NCBI GenBank assembly: GCA_014653975.1
Contig: JACWDR010000001.1
Location: 152,001-216,000 of the forward strand
DNA length: 64,000 bases
Source: Pelagibacterales bacterium SAG-MED20
GTDB lineage: Bacteria > Pseudomonadota > Alphaproteobacteria > Pelagibacterales > Pelagibacteraceae
Direction of reading: 5' to 3'
The translations under genes were made by a program, and so were the position numbers. Below are positions 22,168-32,752 of the stretch, in pieces. Below the pieces are notes generated by a model, which was not told the DNA's origin, did not search any database, and saw only the letters and a program-made list of their open reading frames with translations. The first letter of the stretch is position 1, and every line of letters starts with the position of its first letter.

Positions 22168-23322
22168 TTAATTTAATAACTTTTTGTACTCTGAATAAGT
22201 AGAAAAACACATTTTTTCAACATTAAATTTTTTAATAACATTTTTTCTACCTTCAATACCCATAGATTTCAACGTTGTTTCCTCTGAATTTAAAACTTCT
22301 AGGATCTTTTTACTTAAAGATTCGGGGTTTCCAGCCTCAAATAAGAATCCAGTTTTATTGTTTGATATTGTTTCGTTAGATCCTCCAATATTACTAGCTA
22401 TTATTGGTTTTTCCATTGATTGTGCCTCAACAGCAACTCTACCAAATGCCTCTGGTTCTTTAGAGGCTGAAACTATTAAGTCAGAAACTTTATAAGCTAA
22501 AGGCATATTTTTACAATTTTCTATAAATTTTAGCTGATTAGTTAGTCTATACTGTTCAGCTAACCTTTTTAATTTCTTAGTATATATATCTCTTCCTTGA
22601 TCGCTCCCTAATATGATAGCAAAAAATGCTTGATAGCCTAACTCTTTATTAACAAGATTAATTGCTTCAATAAAAATATCTTGACCCTTCCAACTAGTTA
22701 ACCTTCCTGGCATTAAAACTATTTTTTTCTCTCTTGTAACTTGCCAATCTAAAAGTAATTGATTTTCTTCACTCTCTAATGTTGTTGATGGATCAAAATA
22801 ATCAACATTAATACCTCTAAAAATAACTAAAAATTTTTTTTTTAAATTCATATATTTTGAATAATTAGTATTTATGTGTGAAAAAATAAAATTAGATCCA
22901 GCAATTACTAAATGGGACCTAACCATTACTGAATTATAAAATTTCTTAACCAAATTTTTAAAATTATATGTGCCATGAAATGTCGTAACAAATTTTCTTC
23001 TTGTAATTTTTGTTGCTATTAGACATGACCAAGCTGGAGCACGACTTCTTGCATGAACAATAGAAATATTATTAAACAAAATAATAAAAACTAATGCTAT
23101 TGAATTAAAAAACATAAGAATTGGATTTTTACTATGAACAGGTAGGCGTATTAATTTAACTTTTTTTTTATCAATAAATTTTAATAATTCACCCCCACTA
23201 GTCACTATATATGAAGCACAATTATTTTCTGGTAAATAATGAGCAAGATCATAACAACCAGTCTCTGCACCGCCAAACCCTAGTTTAGGAATGACTTGTA
23301 AAACTTTTAATTTTGAAGACAT
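22168..23322 (-). CDS. Glycosyltransferase family 4 protein
   Basis: GT-B fold transferase of 384 residues. The N-terminal VLQVIPKLGFGGAETG is a GT4 donor-side glycine loop, and the C-terminal PEAFGRVAVEAQSMEKPIIASNIGG has the E-x7-E nucleotide-sugar motif. It probably adds a hexose to LPS core or another envelope glycan. Its stop lies directly before the thrS ATG on the same strand, placing an envelope gene at the head of a translation operon. Substrates are unknown. Confidence 0.88.
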   Translation of the reverse strand: MSSKLKVLQVIPKLGFGGAETGCYDLAHYLPENNCASYIVTSGGELLKFIDKKKVKLIRLPVHSKNPILMFFNSIALVFIILFNNISIVHARSRAPAWSCLIATKITRRKFVTTFHGTYNFKNLVKKFYNSVMVRSHLVIAGSNFIFSHINTNYSKYMNLKKKFLVIFRGINVDYFDPSTTLESEENQLLLDWQVTREKKIVLMPGRLTSWKGQDIFIEAINLVNKELGYQAFFAIILGSDQGRDIYTKKLKRLAEQYRLTNQLKFIENCKNMPLAYKVSDLIVSASKEPEAFGRVAVEAQSMEKPIIASNIGGSNETISNNKTGFLFEAGNPESLSKKILEVLNSEETTLKSMGIEGRKNVIKKFNVEKMCFSTYSEYKKLLN

Positions 23323-23364
23323 TTGATAGAACTATATATTAAGAATTAATCCTAATAAACTGAT

Positions 23365-24120
23365 ATGAATAAATTTAAATACCTAAAAATCTCAAATAAT
23401 AAGAAAATTAGATATTTAAGTAATAATTTTCATGACAAGCTTTATATAGTTTTTTTGCATGGTTTTATGTCAGATATCGAAGGAGAAAAACCTACAGCTA
23501 TTTATAAATTTGCAAAAAAAAACAAACTAGGTTTTCTTGCTCTAGAATATTCTGGACATGGTAAGTCATCAGGAAAATTTGCAAGTGGAAATATTAGTAA
23601 ATGGTCAAAAGATGTTGAAATTTCTATTAAAAAGATTGTTAAAAAAAATAATTTTATTTTAATTGGCTCAAGTATGGGGGCATGGCTAGGTCTTAATCAA
23701 TTTAGAATTTTTAAAAAACAAATTAAAGGTTTTTTAGGAATTGGCTCTGCTCCAGAATTTTTAGAAAATTTAATATGGAAAAAATTTACAAAAAAAATGA
23801 AAGTCGAAATGATTAAAAAAGGAATATATCATTTAAAGCATGGTAATTATGAGTATCCAATTTCTTATCAATTAATAAAAGATGGTCGAAAAAATAAAGT
23901 TTTAAATAAAAAAATTACATTAAAAATTAAAGTTACCATGATTCATGGTAATAAAGATGAAGTTGTGCCTCAAGTATATTCCAAAAAGGTTCTTAAAATA
24001 TTCAGTAAGGCAAAAAAAAAATTAATAATAATTAAAAATGGTAATCATAGTCTTTCAAATAAACTTGGTCTTAAAAAAATAATTATTGAGCTAAATAAAA
24101 TTATCTCTAATGTAATTTAA
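23365..24120 (+). CDS. Alpha/beta hydrolase
   Basis: Serine hydrolase of 251 residues. The nucleophile elbow is GSSMGA, an oxyanion loop follows the strand FLHGFMSD, the likely acid is the Asp in HGNKDEVVP, and the catalytic His is in NGNHSLS. It resembles YqiA/Pip-like cytoplasmic hydrolases; the substrate is not predictable. It is transcribed divergently from the GT4 gene and overlaps the convergent SDR gene by 30 bases. Confidence 0.85.
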   Translation: MNKFKYLKISNNKKIRYLSNNFHDKLYIVFLHGFMSDIEGEKPTAIYKFAKKNKLGFLALEYSGHGKSSGKFASGNISKWSKDVEISIKKIVKKNNFILIGSSMGAWLGLNQFRIFKKQIKGFLGIGSAPEFLENLIWKKFTKKMKVEMIKKGIYHLKHGNYEYPISYQLIKDGRKNKVLNKKITLKIKVTMIHGNKDEVVPQVYSKKVLKIFSKAKKKLIIIKNGNHSLSNKLGLKKIIIELNKIISNVI

Positions 24121-24966
24121 TCCCTCAACGTAAGTAGGATACTTTAGACTGTAATTAAAATAATCTTTTAACTTTTTATTGCTTACCTTTTTTGAGTCCT
24201 TATAAAAATTTTTGAGAATGTTGCTCTCTATTTCATCGACTTTAATTTTTTTAAGATTCTTAATATTTAGTATTTTAGCTCCATACAATGTTACTTCCTC
24301 TGAAGATGATGGTTTATCATCAGATAAATTAAATATTTCTCCAGATTTAAATTTGAACAACGACTCAAATAGTATATTTGAAATATCTTCAAGATGGATT
24401 CTAGAAAAATAATGGTTTTTTTTATTTATCAGTTTTACATTTCCTAATTTGAGCCTTGTTAATATATTATTTTCATTAGAATAAATTCCAGACAATCTAA
24501 ATATTTGAACTGGTAAATCTTTTTTATCTTTAAATGAAAGCCAAAAATTTTCAGCCTTTAATCTATTGGTACCATTGTAAGATGTTGGTTTTGTTTCACT
24601 ATTTTCATCTACCCATTCACCATTGTGATCACCATAGACACTAGTTGCTGACAAATATGTAATCCATTTGACCTTTGAATTTTTCATAAATTCTGAAAAG
24701 TTTTTTAACACTAAATCTTCACCATCTTGTGGTGGAATTGAAACTAAGATATATTCGGCTTCTCTTAGTTTCATTATTAAATTTTCATCGTATTTTTTAG
24801 TATTAAATTCATAATTTGAATAATTAATTCCATCAAAAATTTTTACAGAGGTTTCATTTCTAGTAGTTGTAGATAAATTAATATTATAATTTTCTAATTT
24901 AATTTTGCTTATGAAATTTTTTGCTACTTGGCCAAAACCAAAACAAAAGATATTAATATTTTTCAC
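24091..24966 (-). CDS. SDR-family NAD(P)-binding protein (YeeZ-like)
   Basis: Protein of 291 residues. The N-terminal FCFGFGQVAKNF is a glycine-rich dinucleotide loop, followed by YLSATSVYGDHNGEWVDE and SYNGTNRLKAE, which resemble atypical extended SDR proteins of the YeeZ type. The usual YxxxK becomes a less canonical N-x-x-x-x-K region. It lies one base after gltB on the same strand and may be co-transcribed. Function unknown. Confidence 0.75.
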   Translation of the reverse strand: MKNINIFCFGFGQVAKNFISKIKLENYNINLSTTTRNETSVKIFDGINYSNYEFNTKKYDENLIMKLREAEYILVSIPPQDGEDLVLKNFSEFMKNSKVKWITYLSATSVYGDHNGEWVDENSETKPTSYNGTNRLKAENFWLSFKDKKDLPVQIFRLSGIYSNENNILTRLKLGNVKLINKKNHYFSRIHLEDISNILFESLFKFKSGEIFNLSDDKPSSSEEVTLYGAKILNIKNLKKIKVDEIESNILKNFYKDSKKVSNKKLKDYFNYSLKYPTYVEGLNYIRDNFI

Positions 24967-24967
24967 T

Positions 24968-27900
24968 TTAGCTAACTTCTTTAATAATAGGTTTTAAATT
25001 TATCGGATTATCTAATTTATCAATCATTTCTTTCGGACAAACTTGCACAAAATTAAGTATCTCTTTATCAAAATTTTCTAATATCTTTTTTGATAAGTTG
25101 GAATTTGTTTCTAAAAAATGTTCTTCAATCAATTTTTTTAGATTAGTAATCCAGTAGTCTGTTTCTGGTGATTGCCATATTACACTTTCAGGATTAACTT
25201 TTTTTTCAAATTCGTTATTAGTATCATATACAAATGCCATTCCACCTGTCATTCCTGCTCCAAAGTTATCGCCCACATCTCCTAAGATTACCACTATACC
25301 TCCAGTCATATATTCACATGCATTAGAATCGCAACCCTCAATAACTGTTGTTGCTCCAGAATTTCTTACTCCAAATCTTTCTCCTGCTTGACCTGCTGCA
25401 AAAAGTTTTCCTGAAGTTGCTCCATATAAAACTGTATTTCCAATTATTGTATTTTGACTTGAATCTAGGTTGCTCTCATCTGTAAGTTTAATAGATATAG
25501 TTGCTCCAGATAATCCTTTTCCAACATAATCATTTGCATCGCCTTTAAGAATAAGCTTTAACCCTTTTGTAGCAAATGCTCCAAAAGACTGGCCAGCAGA
25601 GCCTTTAAATTTTAATGTTATAAAATCATCTTCTAATTTTTCATTTCCATATTTTTTATATAGATAATGTGATATTCTAGTACCGACAGTTCTATTAGTA
25701 TTTTTAATAATAAACTCTTTTTCAATTATTTTTACTTTGCCGATTTGACTCTCAATTTGAGGTATTATTTCTTGATCTAAAGTATCGGGAACAACATTAA
25801 TCTTTTGCTCTTCACAGTATCTTAAGTTTTCTCCAGGATCTGCTTGAACAAAAAGGGGGTTTAAATCTAAGTCATCTAAATTTGGTGAAGCTTTACTTAC
25901 TTGTCTTAATAAGTCAGTTCTCCCAATTATATCATTTAAAGATTTAAAACCAATCTCTGCTAAAATTTCTCTTACTTCTTGAGCAATAAATGTAAACAAA
26001 TTTACTACTTTATCAGGGGTTCCACTAAATTTTTTTCTTAATTCGTCATCTTGAGTGCAAACTCCAACTGGACAAGTATTAGAGTGGCATTGTCTTACCA
26101 TTATGCAGCCCATTGCTACTAAAGCTGTAGTTGCTACTCCATATTCTTCTGCTCCCATCATTGCAGCTATAATAACATCTCTTCCAGTTTTAATTCCTCC
26201 ATCTGTTCTTAAAGTAACAGTATGTCTCAAATTATTTAAGGTCAAAACCTGATTAGCTTCAGTTAAGCCCATTTCCCAAGGAATACCAACATATTTAACA
26301 CTTGTTTGTGGAGTAGCTCCTGTTCCGCCATTATGTCCAGATATTAAAATTATATCTGCTTTCGCTTTTGCTACACCAGCAGCAATCGTTCCAATTCCTG
26401 ATGAAGCAACTAATTTTACTCCTACTCTAGCTTTTGGGTTTATTTGTTTAAGGTCATATATGAGTTGTGCTAAATCTTCGATAGAATATATGTCATGATG
26501 TGGTGGAGGTGATATCAATGTTACACCTGGTGTTGAGTGTCTTAATTTTGCAATTTCTTTTGTAACTTTAAATCCAGGTAGCTGACCACCTTCACCAGGC
26601 TTTGCTCCTTGAGCAATCTTAATTTCAATTTCATTACAATTATTTAGATAGTTAATTGTAACGCCAAATCTTGCTGACGCAATTTGTTTTACTCTAGAAT
26701 TTGCACTATCTCCATTATCCATTTTACTAAATCTTTTTTCATCTTCTCCTCCCTCTCCACTGCAAGAAGCACCTTTAATTCTATTCATGCCTATTGCTAA
26801 GGTTTCATGGGCCTCTTTTGAAAGAGCACCATGTGACATGCTTCCACTACCAAATCTTTTTAAAATATTTTCTATTGGCTCTACTTTAGAAACATCTATT
26901 GGTGAGTTTAGATTTCTTTCTCTAAATCCAATAAGATCTCTTAAGTGTATTGGTGGTAAGCTATAAATACCTTTAACGTATTTTTTATATCCATCAAAAG
27001 AATTTGATCCAACAGAGCTTTGTAGTAAGTGCATTAATTTTCCTTGATACTGGTGGGTTTCTCCATTTTTTCTATATCTATAAAGCCCTCCAATAGGTAG
27101 TACTGTGTTATTATCTTCAAAAGCTTGTTTATGAATTGTTCTTAATTTATTCTCTATTCCACTTAATCCTATTCCAGATATTTTAGATAAAACTCCAGGA
27201 AAATATTCAGAAGCAACCGTTCTACTTAAACCAACAGTTTCAAAATTACATCCACCTCTATACGAACTTAAAACTGATATCCCCATCTTTGACATTATTT
27301 TTAACAAACCATAGTTTACCGATTGAATAAATCTTTCTACACACTCATCGTAACCAAACTTACCAAATAATTTTTTTTCAAATCTTTGATATAAACTATC
27401 TAGTGCTAAATATGGATTAACTGTTGTAGCTCCAACCCCTATAAGAGTTGCAAACGAATGAGTGTCCAGCGCTTCACCTGTTTGAGCATTGATAGATGCA
27501 TATCCTCTTAATTTATTTTTAATAAGATGTGTATTTACTGCCCCAACACTTAAAAGCATTGGAATTGCAAACCTCTGGTCTGATACATTTTTATCACTTA
27601 GAATTAATTGAGTAATACCCTGTCTAACTGCTATTTCTGTCTCTTGTTGAATTTTGTTTATTGCCTGCTCAAGATTATCTTCTTTATCAAAAGTACAATC
27701 AATTGTGATTGAATCTTTTCCAAAAAAGTTAGTAAATTTTTCCAATTGTGAGTTTGATAAAATAGGGCTATTCAAAACATATATGTTTTCTTGGGTTAAA
27801 TTTGTAAAATCTAAAATATTTCCAAGATTTCCAAATCTTGTCTTTAAACTCATAACTTTATTTTCTCTTAATGAGTCGATAGGAGGATTGGTAACTTGAC

Positions 27901-29472
27901 TAAAATTTTGTCTAAAAAAATGATAAAGAGGCCTATATTTATCAGATAATACAGCAAGAGGTGTATCATCACCCATTGAACCAATAGCTTCTTTAGCATC
28001 CTCTGTCATCGGATGAAGAATAAGTTCTAAATCTTCTAAACTGTAACCAAAAGAGTGTTGTCTTTTTCTTAGTTCATCTCCAAAAAAATGGGTTTTTCAT
28101 TTTTGATGATAAGTTTTTTATCTAGTTCTACAATTTGACTGTTAAAATGTTTATATTCTTTTGCTAAAAAATCTTTAATTTGGTTATTAGTAAATACTTT
28201 ACCTTTTTCTATTCTAACTCCAATTATTTCACCTGGTCCCAATCTTCCTTTAGTAATTATTTTTTTTTCATCTAGTTCTATCATTCCAGTTTCTGATCCA
28301 GCACAAATAATTTTATCTTTAGTAATTGTATACCTCATTGGACGAAGACCGTTTCTGTCTGTGGCTGCTATGACCCACTCATTGTCTGTGCCTGCAATCG
28401 CAGCTGGACCATCCCAGGGTTCCATTGTGCTATTCAAGAAATTAAATAACTGCTGATGGTCTTTGGAAAGTGTCTTACTCTTTTTAGACCATGCATCAGG
28501 AATTAACATTAGCTTTGCAAGTGGTGCTGGTTGACCAGAAATATTTAAAAGTTCAAACACGTTATCTAAAGCAGCAGAATCTGATGCACCAGGCTGTATT
28601 ACTGGTTTTAAATTTTCCATATCATTAAATAATGGACTTTCCATTTCTTGTTCATGAACTTTCATCCAATTATAATTTCCTTTAAAAGTGTTTATTTCTC
28701 CATTATGTGCAACAGCTCTAAATGGTTGAGCAAGGTCCCAACTAGGTGCTGTATTTGTAGAAAATCTTTGATGAAATATTACATACCTTGAAATAAATTT
28801 TTCATCTTTTAAATCTAAGTAAAAATCAGCAATTGACTCAGCTAGAAACATACCTTTATAAATTATTGATCTAGAACTAAGAGAAGAAATATAAAGCCCC
28901 TCTATTTGATTTTTGATTGCTTTATTTTCAATTTTTCTTCTTGATTCATAAAGTTTTCTTTCTAAATCTTTGCCTCTTAAGGTTTTATCGTTATGTTTAA
29001 ATAAGACCTGAGTAATTTCAGGTCTTGTAAGATTTGCTTTTTCACCTAAAACTTTCGGATTAACGGGAACTTGTCTCCAACCATAAATTGAAAAATTACT
29101 TTTAGTCAGCTCACTTTCTACTAGTGTTCTTGAATTTTCTTGTGCTTCATAATTATTTCTTGGTAAAAAAATCATACCCACACAAATTTCCGAACCATCA
29201 TGCTTATGGCCAGTAATTTCTATTTTTTCAGCAAAGAAATCGTAGGGAATTTCTAAATGAATACCAGCTCCATCTCCTGTTTTACCGTCTGCATCAACAG
29301 CACCTCTATGAAAAACTGCTTTTAAAGCATTAATCCCATACTCAACTACTTTTCTTGATTTTTTGCCCTCTGTTGATGCTATTAAGCCTACTCCACAAGC
29401 ATCATGTTCCATACTTTTGGAATAAACATGACCTTCTTCCAAAATTTTACGATTTTTAAAATAATTTTTCAT
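24968..29472 (-). CDS. gltB: Glutamate synthase large subunit, reading frame interrupted
   Basis: NADPH-GOGAT alpha subunit, making glutamate from glutamine and 2-oxoglutarate. The piece 29472-28069 carries the class II glutaminase domain, with the catalytic Cys after a short propeptide (MEHDACGVGLIAS). The piece 28009-24968 carries the central, FMN and C-terminal domains, including the 3Fe-4S region CIMVRQCHSNTCPVGVC. The 59 bases between them also encode GltB. The frame changes at the run of seven A at 28082-28088 (T on the coding strand); eight would restore a protein of about 1501 residues, the family size. It follows gltD with a one-base overlap. Confidence 0.94.
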
Positions 29473-30911
29473 TAAGCAACTTTTATTGACTCACGTGCTT
29501 TATTTTCTAAAAAAAATTTAATCGACTCTGCAACATCTCTTCCATCTTTAATAGCCCAAACTACTAAAGAGGCGCCTCTAACTATATCGCCAGCAGCAAA
29601 TACTCCAGGCAAATTACTTTCCATTGTATCAAAATCTACTTTTAAAGTGCCCCACTTTGTTACCTGCAAGTTATTTGAATTAAATAGTTTCGGTAAATTT
29701 TCAGGATCAAACCCTAGTGCCTTTATAACTATGTCTGCTTTAATATTAAATTGCGAATTTTCTTGTATCTCTGGCTTTTTTCTACCACTTTCATCTGGTT
29801 CCCCCAGTTTAATTCTATCTACAATTAGACTTTCAACTTTATTTTTCCCTATAAATTCTTTAGGGCTAGATAGCCAAACAAATTCAACACCTTCTTCTTC
29901 AGCATTTGCAACTTCACGAGCTGACCCTGGCATATTTTCTTTATCCCTTCTGTATAAACACTTTACAGATTTTGCATTTTGTCTTACTGAAGTTCTAACA
30001 CAATCCATTGCTGTATCCCCACCACCTATTACTACAATATCTTTTCCTTCAGCATTCAAAGTTCCATTATCAAATAACTCAACATCATCTCCTAAACCTT
30101 TTTTATTAGATGCTGTTAAAAATTCCATTGCTGGAAATATATTTGCTAAGTCTTTTCCAGGTAGATTTATCTCTCTAGCTTTATACACTCCTGTAGCTAT
30201 TAAAATCGCATCATGTTTTTCTCTAAGTTGATCTAAAGTAGCATCTTTTCCTACTTCAAAATTTTGGACAAATTTTATTCCATTTTTTTCTAACATATCT
30301 GTTCTTCTCTCTACTACAAATTTTTCTAATTTAAAGTTAGGGATTCCATAAATTAGCAATCCACCCGATCTATCATAACGATCATAAATTGTAATTTGAT
30401 AGCCTAATTTGCGCAACTGTTCACCTGCAGCTAAACCTGCTGGTCCTGCACCTATAATTCCTACGCTCTGATTTTTTTCTTTTTTAACATTGATTGGTTT
30501 AACCCATCCCTCTTTCCAAGCTGTGTCAGTTATATACTTTTCAACAGACCCAATCGTAACTGTTCCATGCCCAGATTGCTCAATAACGCAATTTCCTTCA
30601 CACAATCTATCTTGTGGACATATTCTTCCACAAACCTCAGGCATATTATTTGTACTTTGTGCTAGCTCATAAGCTTCTTTTAATCTTCCCTCAGCAGTCA
30701 ATTTCAACCAGTCAGGAATATTATTATTTAAAGGGCAATGAACTTGGCAAAATGGGACTCCACATTGTGAACATCTGCTGGATTGTTCGCCGGCTTTTTC
30801 TTTTATAAAATCTTTATAGATTTCATTAAAATCCTCTTTTCTATTAGATATATCTCTTTTAGGTGGGTTTTGTTGACCTATTTTAACAAATTTAAGCATT
30901 TTATCTGACAT
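29472..30911 (-). CDS. gltD: Glutamate synthase small subunit
   Basis: NADPH-oxidising beta subunit of GOGAT, 479 residues. The N-terminal Cys cluster CSQCGVPFCQVHCPLNNNIP and ICPQDRLCEGNC binds low-potential 4Fe-4S clusters. Next are the FAD site VGIIGAGPAGLAAGEQL and the NADPH site VVIGGGDTAMDCVR. It is the first gene of a gltD-gltB unit. A palindrome at 30969-30987 lies upstream. A long frame antisense to it at 29647-30231 is a shadow. Confidence 0.96.
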   Translation of the reverse strand: MSDKMLKFVKIGQQNPPKRDISNRKEDFNEIYKDFIKEKAGEQSSRCSQCGVPFCQVHCPLNNNIPDWLKLTAEGRLKEAYELAQSTNNMPEVCGRICPQDRLCEGNCVIEQSGHGTVTIGSVEKYITDTAWKEGWVKPINVKKEKNQSVGIIGAGPAGLAAGEQLRKLGYQITIYDRYDRSGGLLIYGIPNFKLEKFVVERRTDMLEKNGIKFVQNFEVGKDATLDQLREKHDAILIATGVYKAREINLPGKDLANIFPAMEFLTASNKKGLGDDVELFDNGTLNAEGKDIVVIGGGDTAMDCVRTSVRQNAKSVKCLYRRDKENMPGSAREVANAEEEGVEFVWLSSPKEFIGKNKVESLIVDRIKLGEPDESGRKKPEIQENSQFNIKADIVIKALGFDPENLPKLFNSNNLQVTKWGTLKVDFDTMESNLPGVFAAGDIVRGASLVVWAIKDGRDVAESIKFFLENKARESIKVA

Positions 30912-30968
30912 ATTCTACCTTATTTTTATTGATCATATATTAAGGTTTTTAGTAATTAAAGATAAACT

Positions 30969-30987
30969 AGGTCAATAATTATGACCT
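30969..30987. promoter_or_regulatory. Inverted repeat in the gltD / uppP divergent region
   Basis: AGGTCA and TGACCT form a palindrome with a 7-base spacer, 57 bases upstream of the gltD start. The geometry suits a dimeric regulator, perhaps controlling gltDB or uppP. No specific regulator can be named. Confidence 0.4.
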
Positions 30988-31093
30988 TTATTTTATAGAA
31001 AGTGTTAATAACCAACCTTTTTTCCTTTAATGCATACCTGTTATGTTGTCATGGAATTGTTTTATTTGAGGTTTATTTAAGTTACCTAAGGTA

Positions 31094-31861
31094 ATGCTTA
31101 CAAATATAATAGAAGTTTTCATTCTGTCTCTTATTCAAGGAGTTTCTGAGTTTTTACCAATAAGCTCTTCAGCGCACTTAGTCGTTGTGTCTACATTATA
31201 CGAGTTTAGATCAAATTCTCTTTTAATAGATGTTAGCTTACATTTAGGTTCTTTATTAGCAATTATATTTTTTTTTAGAAAAGCATTAATTGATCTCAAA
31301 TACAATAAAAGGCTTTTATCCTTAATGATTCTTGGTTCTATTCCAATTGTTGTAGTTGGTTACTTTCTTTATAAAACTGAATTAATTTATGTGTTAAGAG
31401 ATATTAAAATAATTGCTTGGACCACTTTGATATTTGGAATTATCTTATATTTTGCTGATAAAAGTAGATTTGACAAAAAAATATCTTCAAACCTAAATTT
31501 AAAAACAATCGTATATATCGGTTTATTCCAAGTACTTGCTTTAATACCTGGAGTAAGTAGGGCTGGTATCACAATTACAGTTGCAAGGATTTTAAGATTC
31601 AATAGATTTGACTCAAGTAAAATTTCTTTTTTATTAGCAATACCTGCTTTAGCTGGTGCAAGTGCATTAGGTTTAAAAGATATTATTAATCAAAGTTTGG
31701 AATTCAACCACCTTGTATTTATAGCAATAGCTTTATCTTTTTTATTTTCATATTTCACTATTAAATTTTTTTTAGAATATATAAATAAATTTTCTTTAAG
31801 TATTTTTGTTATTTATAGAATTATAATTGCAATTGTTTTATTTACCATAATATATAACTAG
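31094..31861 (+). CDS. uppP: Undecaprenyl-diphosphatase (UppP/BacA)
   Basis: Integral membrane phosphatase of 255 residues that recycles undecaprenyl diphosphate for peptidoglycan and glycan export. The catalytic motif QGVSEFLPISSSAHL is near residues 14-28, and the second motif PGVSRAG is present. About eight hydrophobic segments are visible. The start ATG 31094 gives a family-like N-terminus. The stop shares CTAG with the convergent EamA gene. Confidence 0.95.
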   Translation: MLTNIIEVFILSLIQGVSEFLPISSSAHLVVVSTLYEFRSNSLLIDVSLHLGSLLAIIFFFRKALIDLKYNKRLLSLMILGSIPIVVVGYFLYKTELIYVLRDIKIIAWTTLIFGIILYFADKSRFDKKISSNLNLKTIVYIGLFQVLALIPGVSRAGITITVARILRFNRFDSSKISFLLAIPALAGASALGLKDIINQSLEFNHLVFIAIALSFLFSYFTIKFFLEYINKFSLSIFVIYRIIIAIVLFTIIYN

Positions 31862-32745
31862 TTTTTTTTGAATATTGGCACTAATTGAGAAAATAAAACA
31901 CCAAATAAAATAAATACACATCCAAATAAATTATTTATATCTAATACTTGACTTAATAAAATCCAAGCTGCAATAGTTGCAAAAACTCCCTCTAAAGAAA
32001 AAATTATTGCAGATGGGGCAGGGGAAATATTTTTTTGAGCATAAATTTGTAAAACAAAAGCAAAACCTCCTGATAAAACTCCAGCATATAAGATTTGGAT
32101 TTTTTCTTTAAGGATATTAGACCAAATAAATTCTTCAAATATCAATCCAATAACTAATGATAAAGAAGCAACAATTAAAGTTTGAATTGCACCAATTGTT
32201 AATGGGATATTATAATTTTCTATAATCTTGCCAGTAAAGATAATGTGTGTACTCCAAAAAAAGGCTCCCATTATCACCAGTGAATCTCCGATTCTAACAG
32301 TTGCACTATAAAAATTAGTTAATAGATATCCTCCCATCACACAAAGAAAAACTGATGGCCAAATACTCCAATGAATTGGTTTTTTATACATAAAAAAAAT
32401 TATAAATGGGACCATTGGTACATAAAAAATAGTAAAAAAGGCTGCGTTTGCAACATCTGTAAATTGCAAAGCAACTTGCTGTAACGCTGATCCTAAAAAT
32501 AATGACAAGCCAATTAAAATAGCCAAGTTAATAAATGTTTTTTTACCTTTCTTTATGGATTTAGAAAAATTTTTTCTTTCAAAAAAATAAGCAAGTGGTG
32601 CCACAGCTAAGAAACCTACAAAAAACCTTACTGCATTAAATGTAAATGGACCTATATCATCCATGCCAGTGTCCTGGGCTATAAATGTAGTTCCCCAAAT
32701 AAAAGTACATAATAAAGCACTTAACAATGAAAATGTTTTAGTCAT
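31858..32745 (-). CDS. EamA-family (DMT) transporter
   Basis: Membrane protein of 295 residues with about ten hydrophobic segments in two repeats, the EamA/RhaT pattern. The first segment, CTFIWGTTFIAQDTG, is typical. Members export or import amino acids, metabolites or nucleotide sugars; the substrate here is unknown. It is the last gene after aceE-aceF on the same strand, 7 bases from aceF, so it may be co-transcribed. Confidence 0.88.
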   Translation of the reverse strand: MTKTFSLLSALLCTFIWGTTFIAQDTGMDDIGPFTFNAVRFFVGFLAVAPLAYFFERKNFSKSIKKGKKTFINLAILIGLSLFLGSALQQVALQFTDVANAAFFTIFYVPMVPFIIFFMYKKPIHWSIWPSVFLCVMGGYLLTNFYSATVRIGDSLVIMGAFFWSTHIIFTGKIIENYNIPLTIGAIQTLIVASLSLVIGLIFEEFIWSNILKEKIQILYAGVLSGGFAFVLQIYAQKNISPAPSAIIFSLEGVFATIAAWILLSQVLDINNLFGCVFILFGVLFSQLVPIFKKN

Positions 32746-32752
32746 AAGAATT

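Noticed and set aside
29647..30231. 194-codon frame on the plus strand
   Set aside because: It lies wholly antisense to gltD, which has clear motifs. No family features or ribosome binding site were seen.
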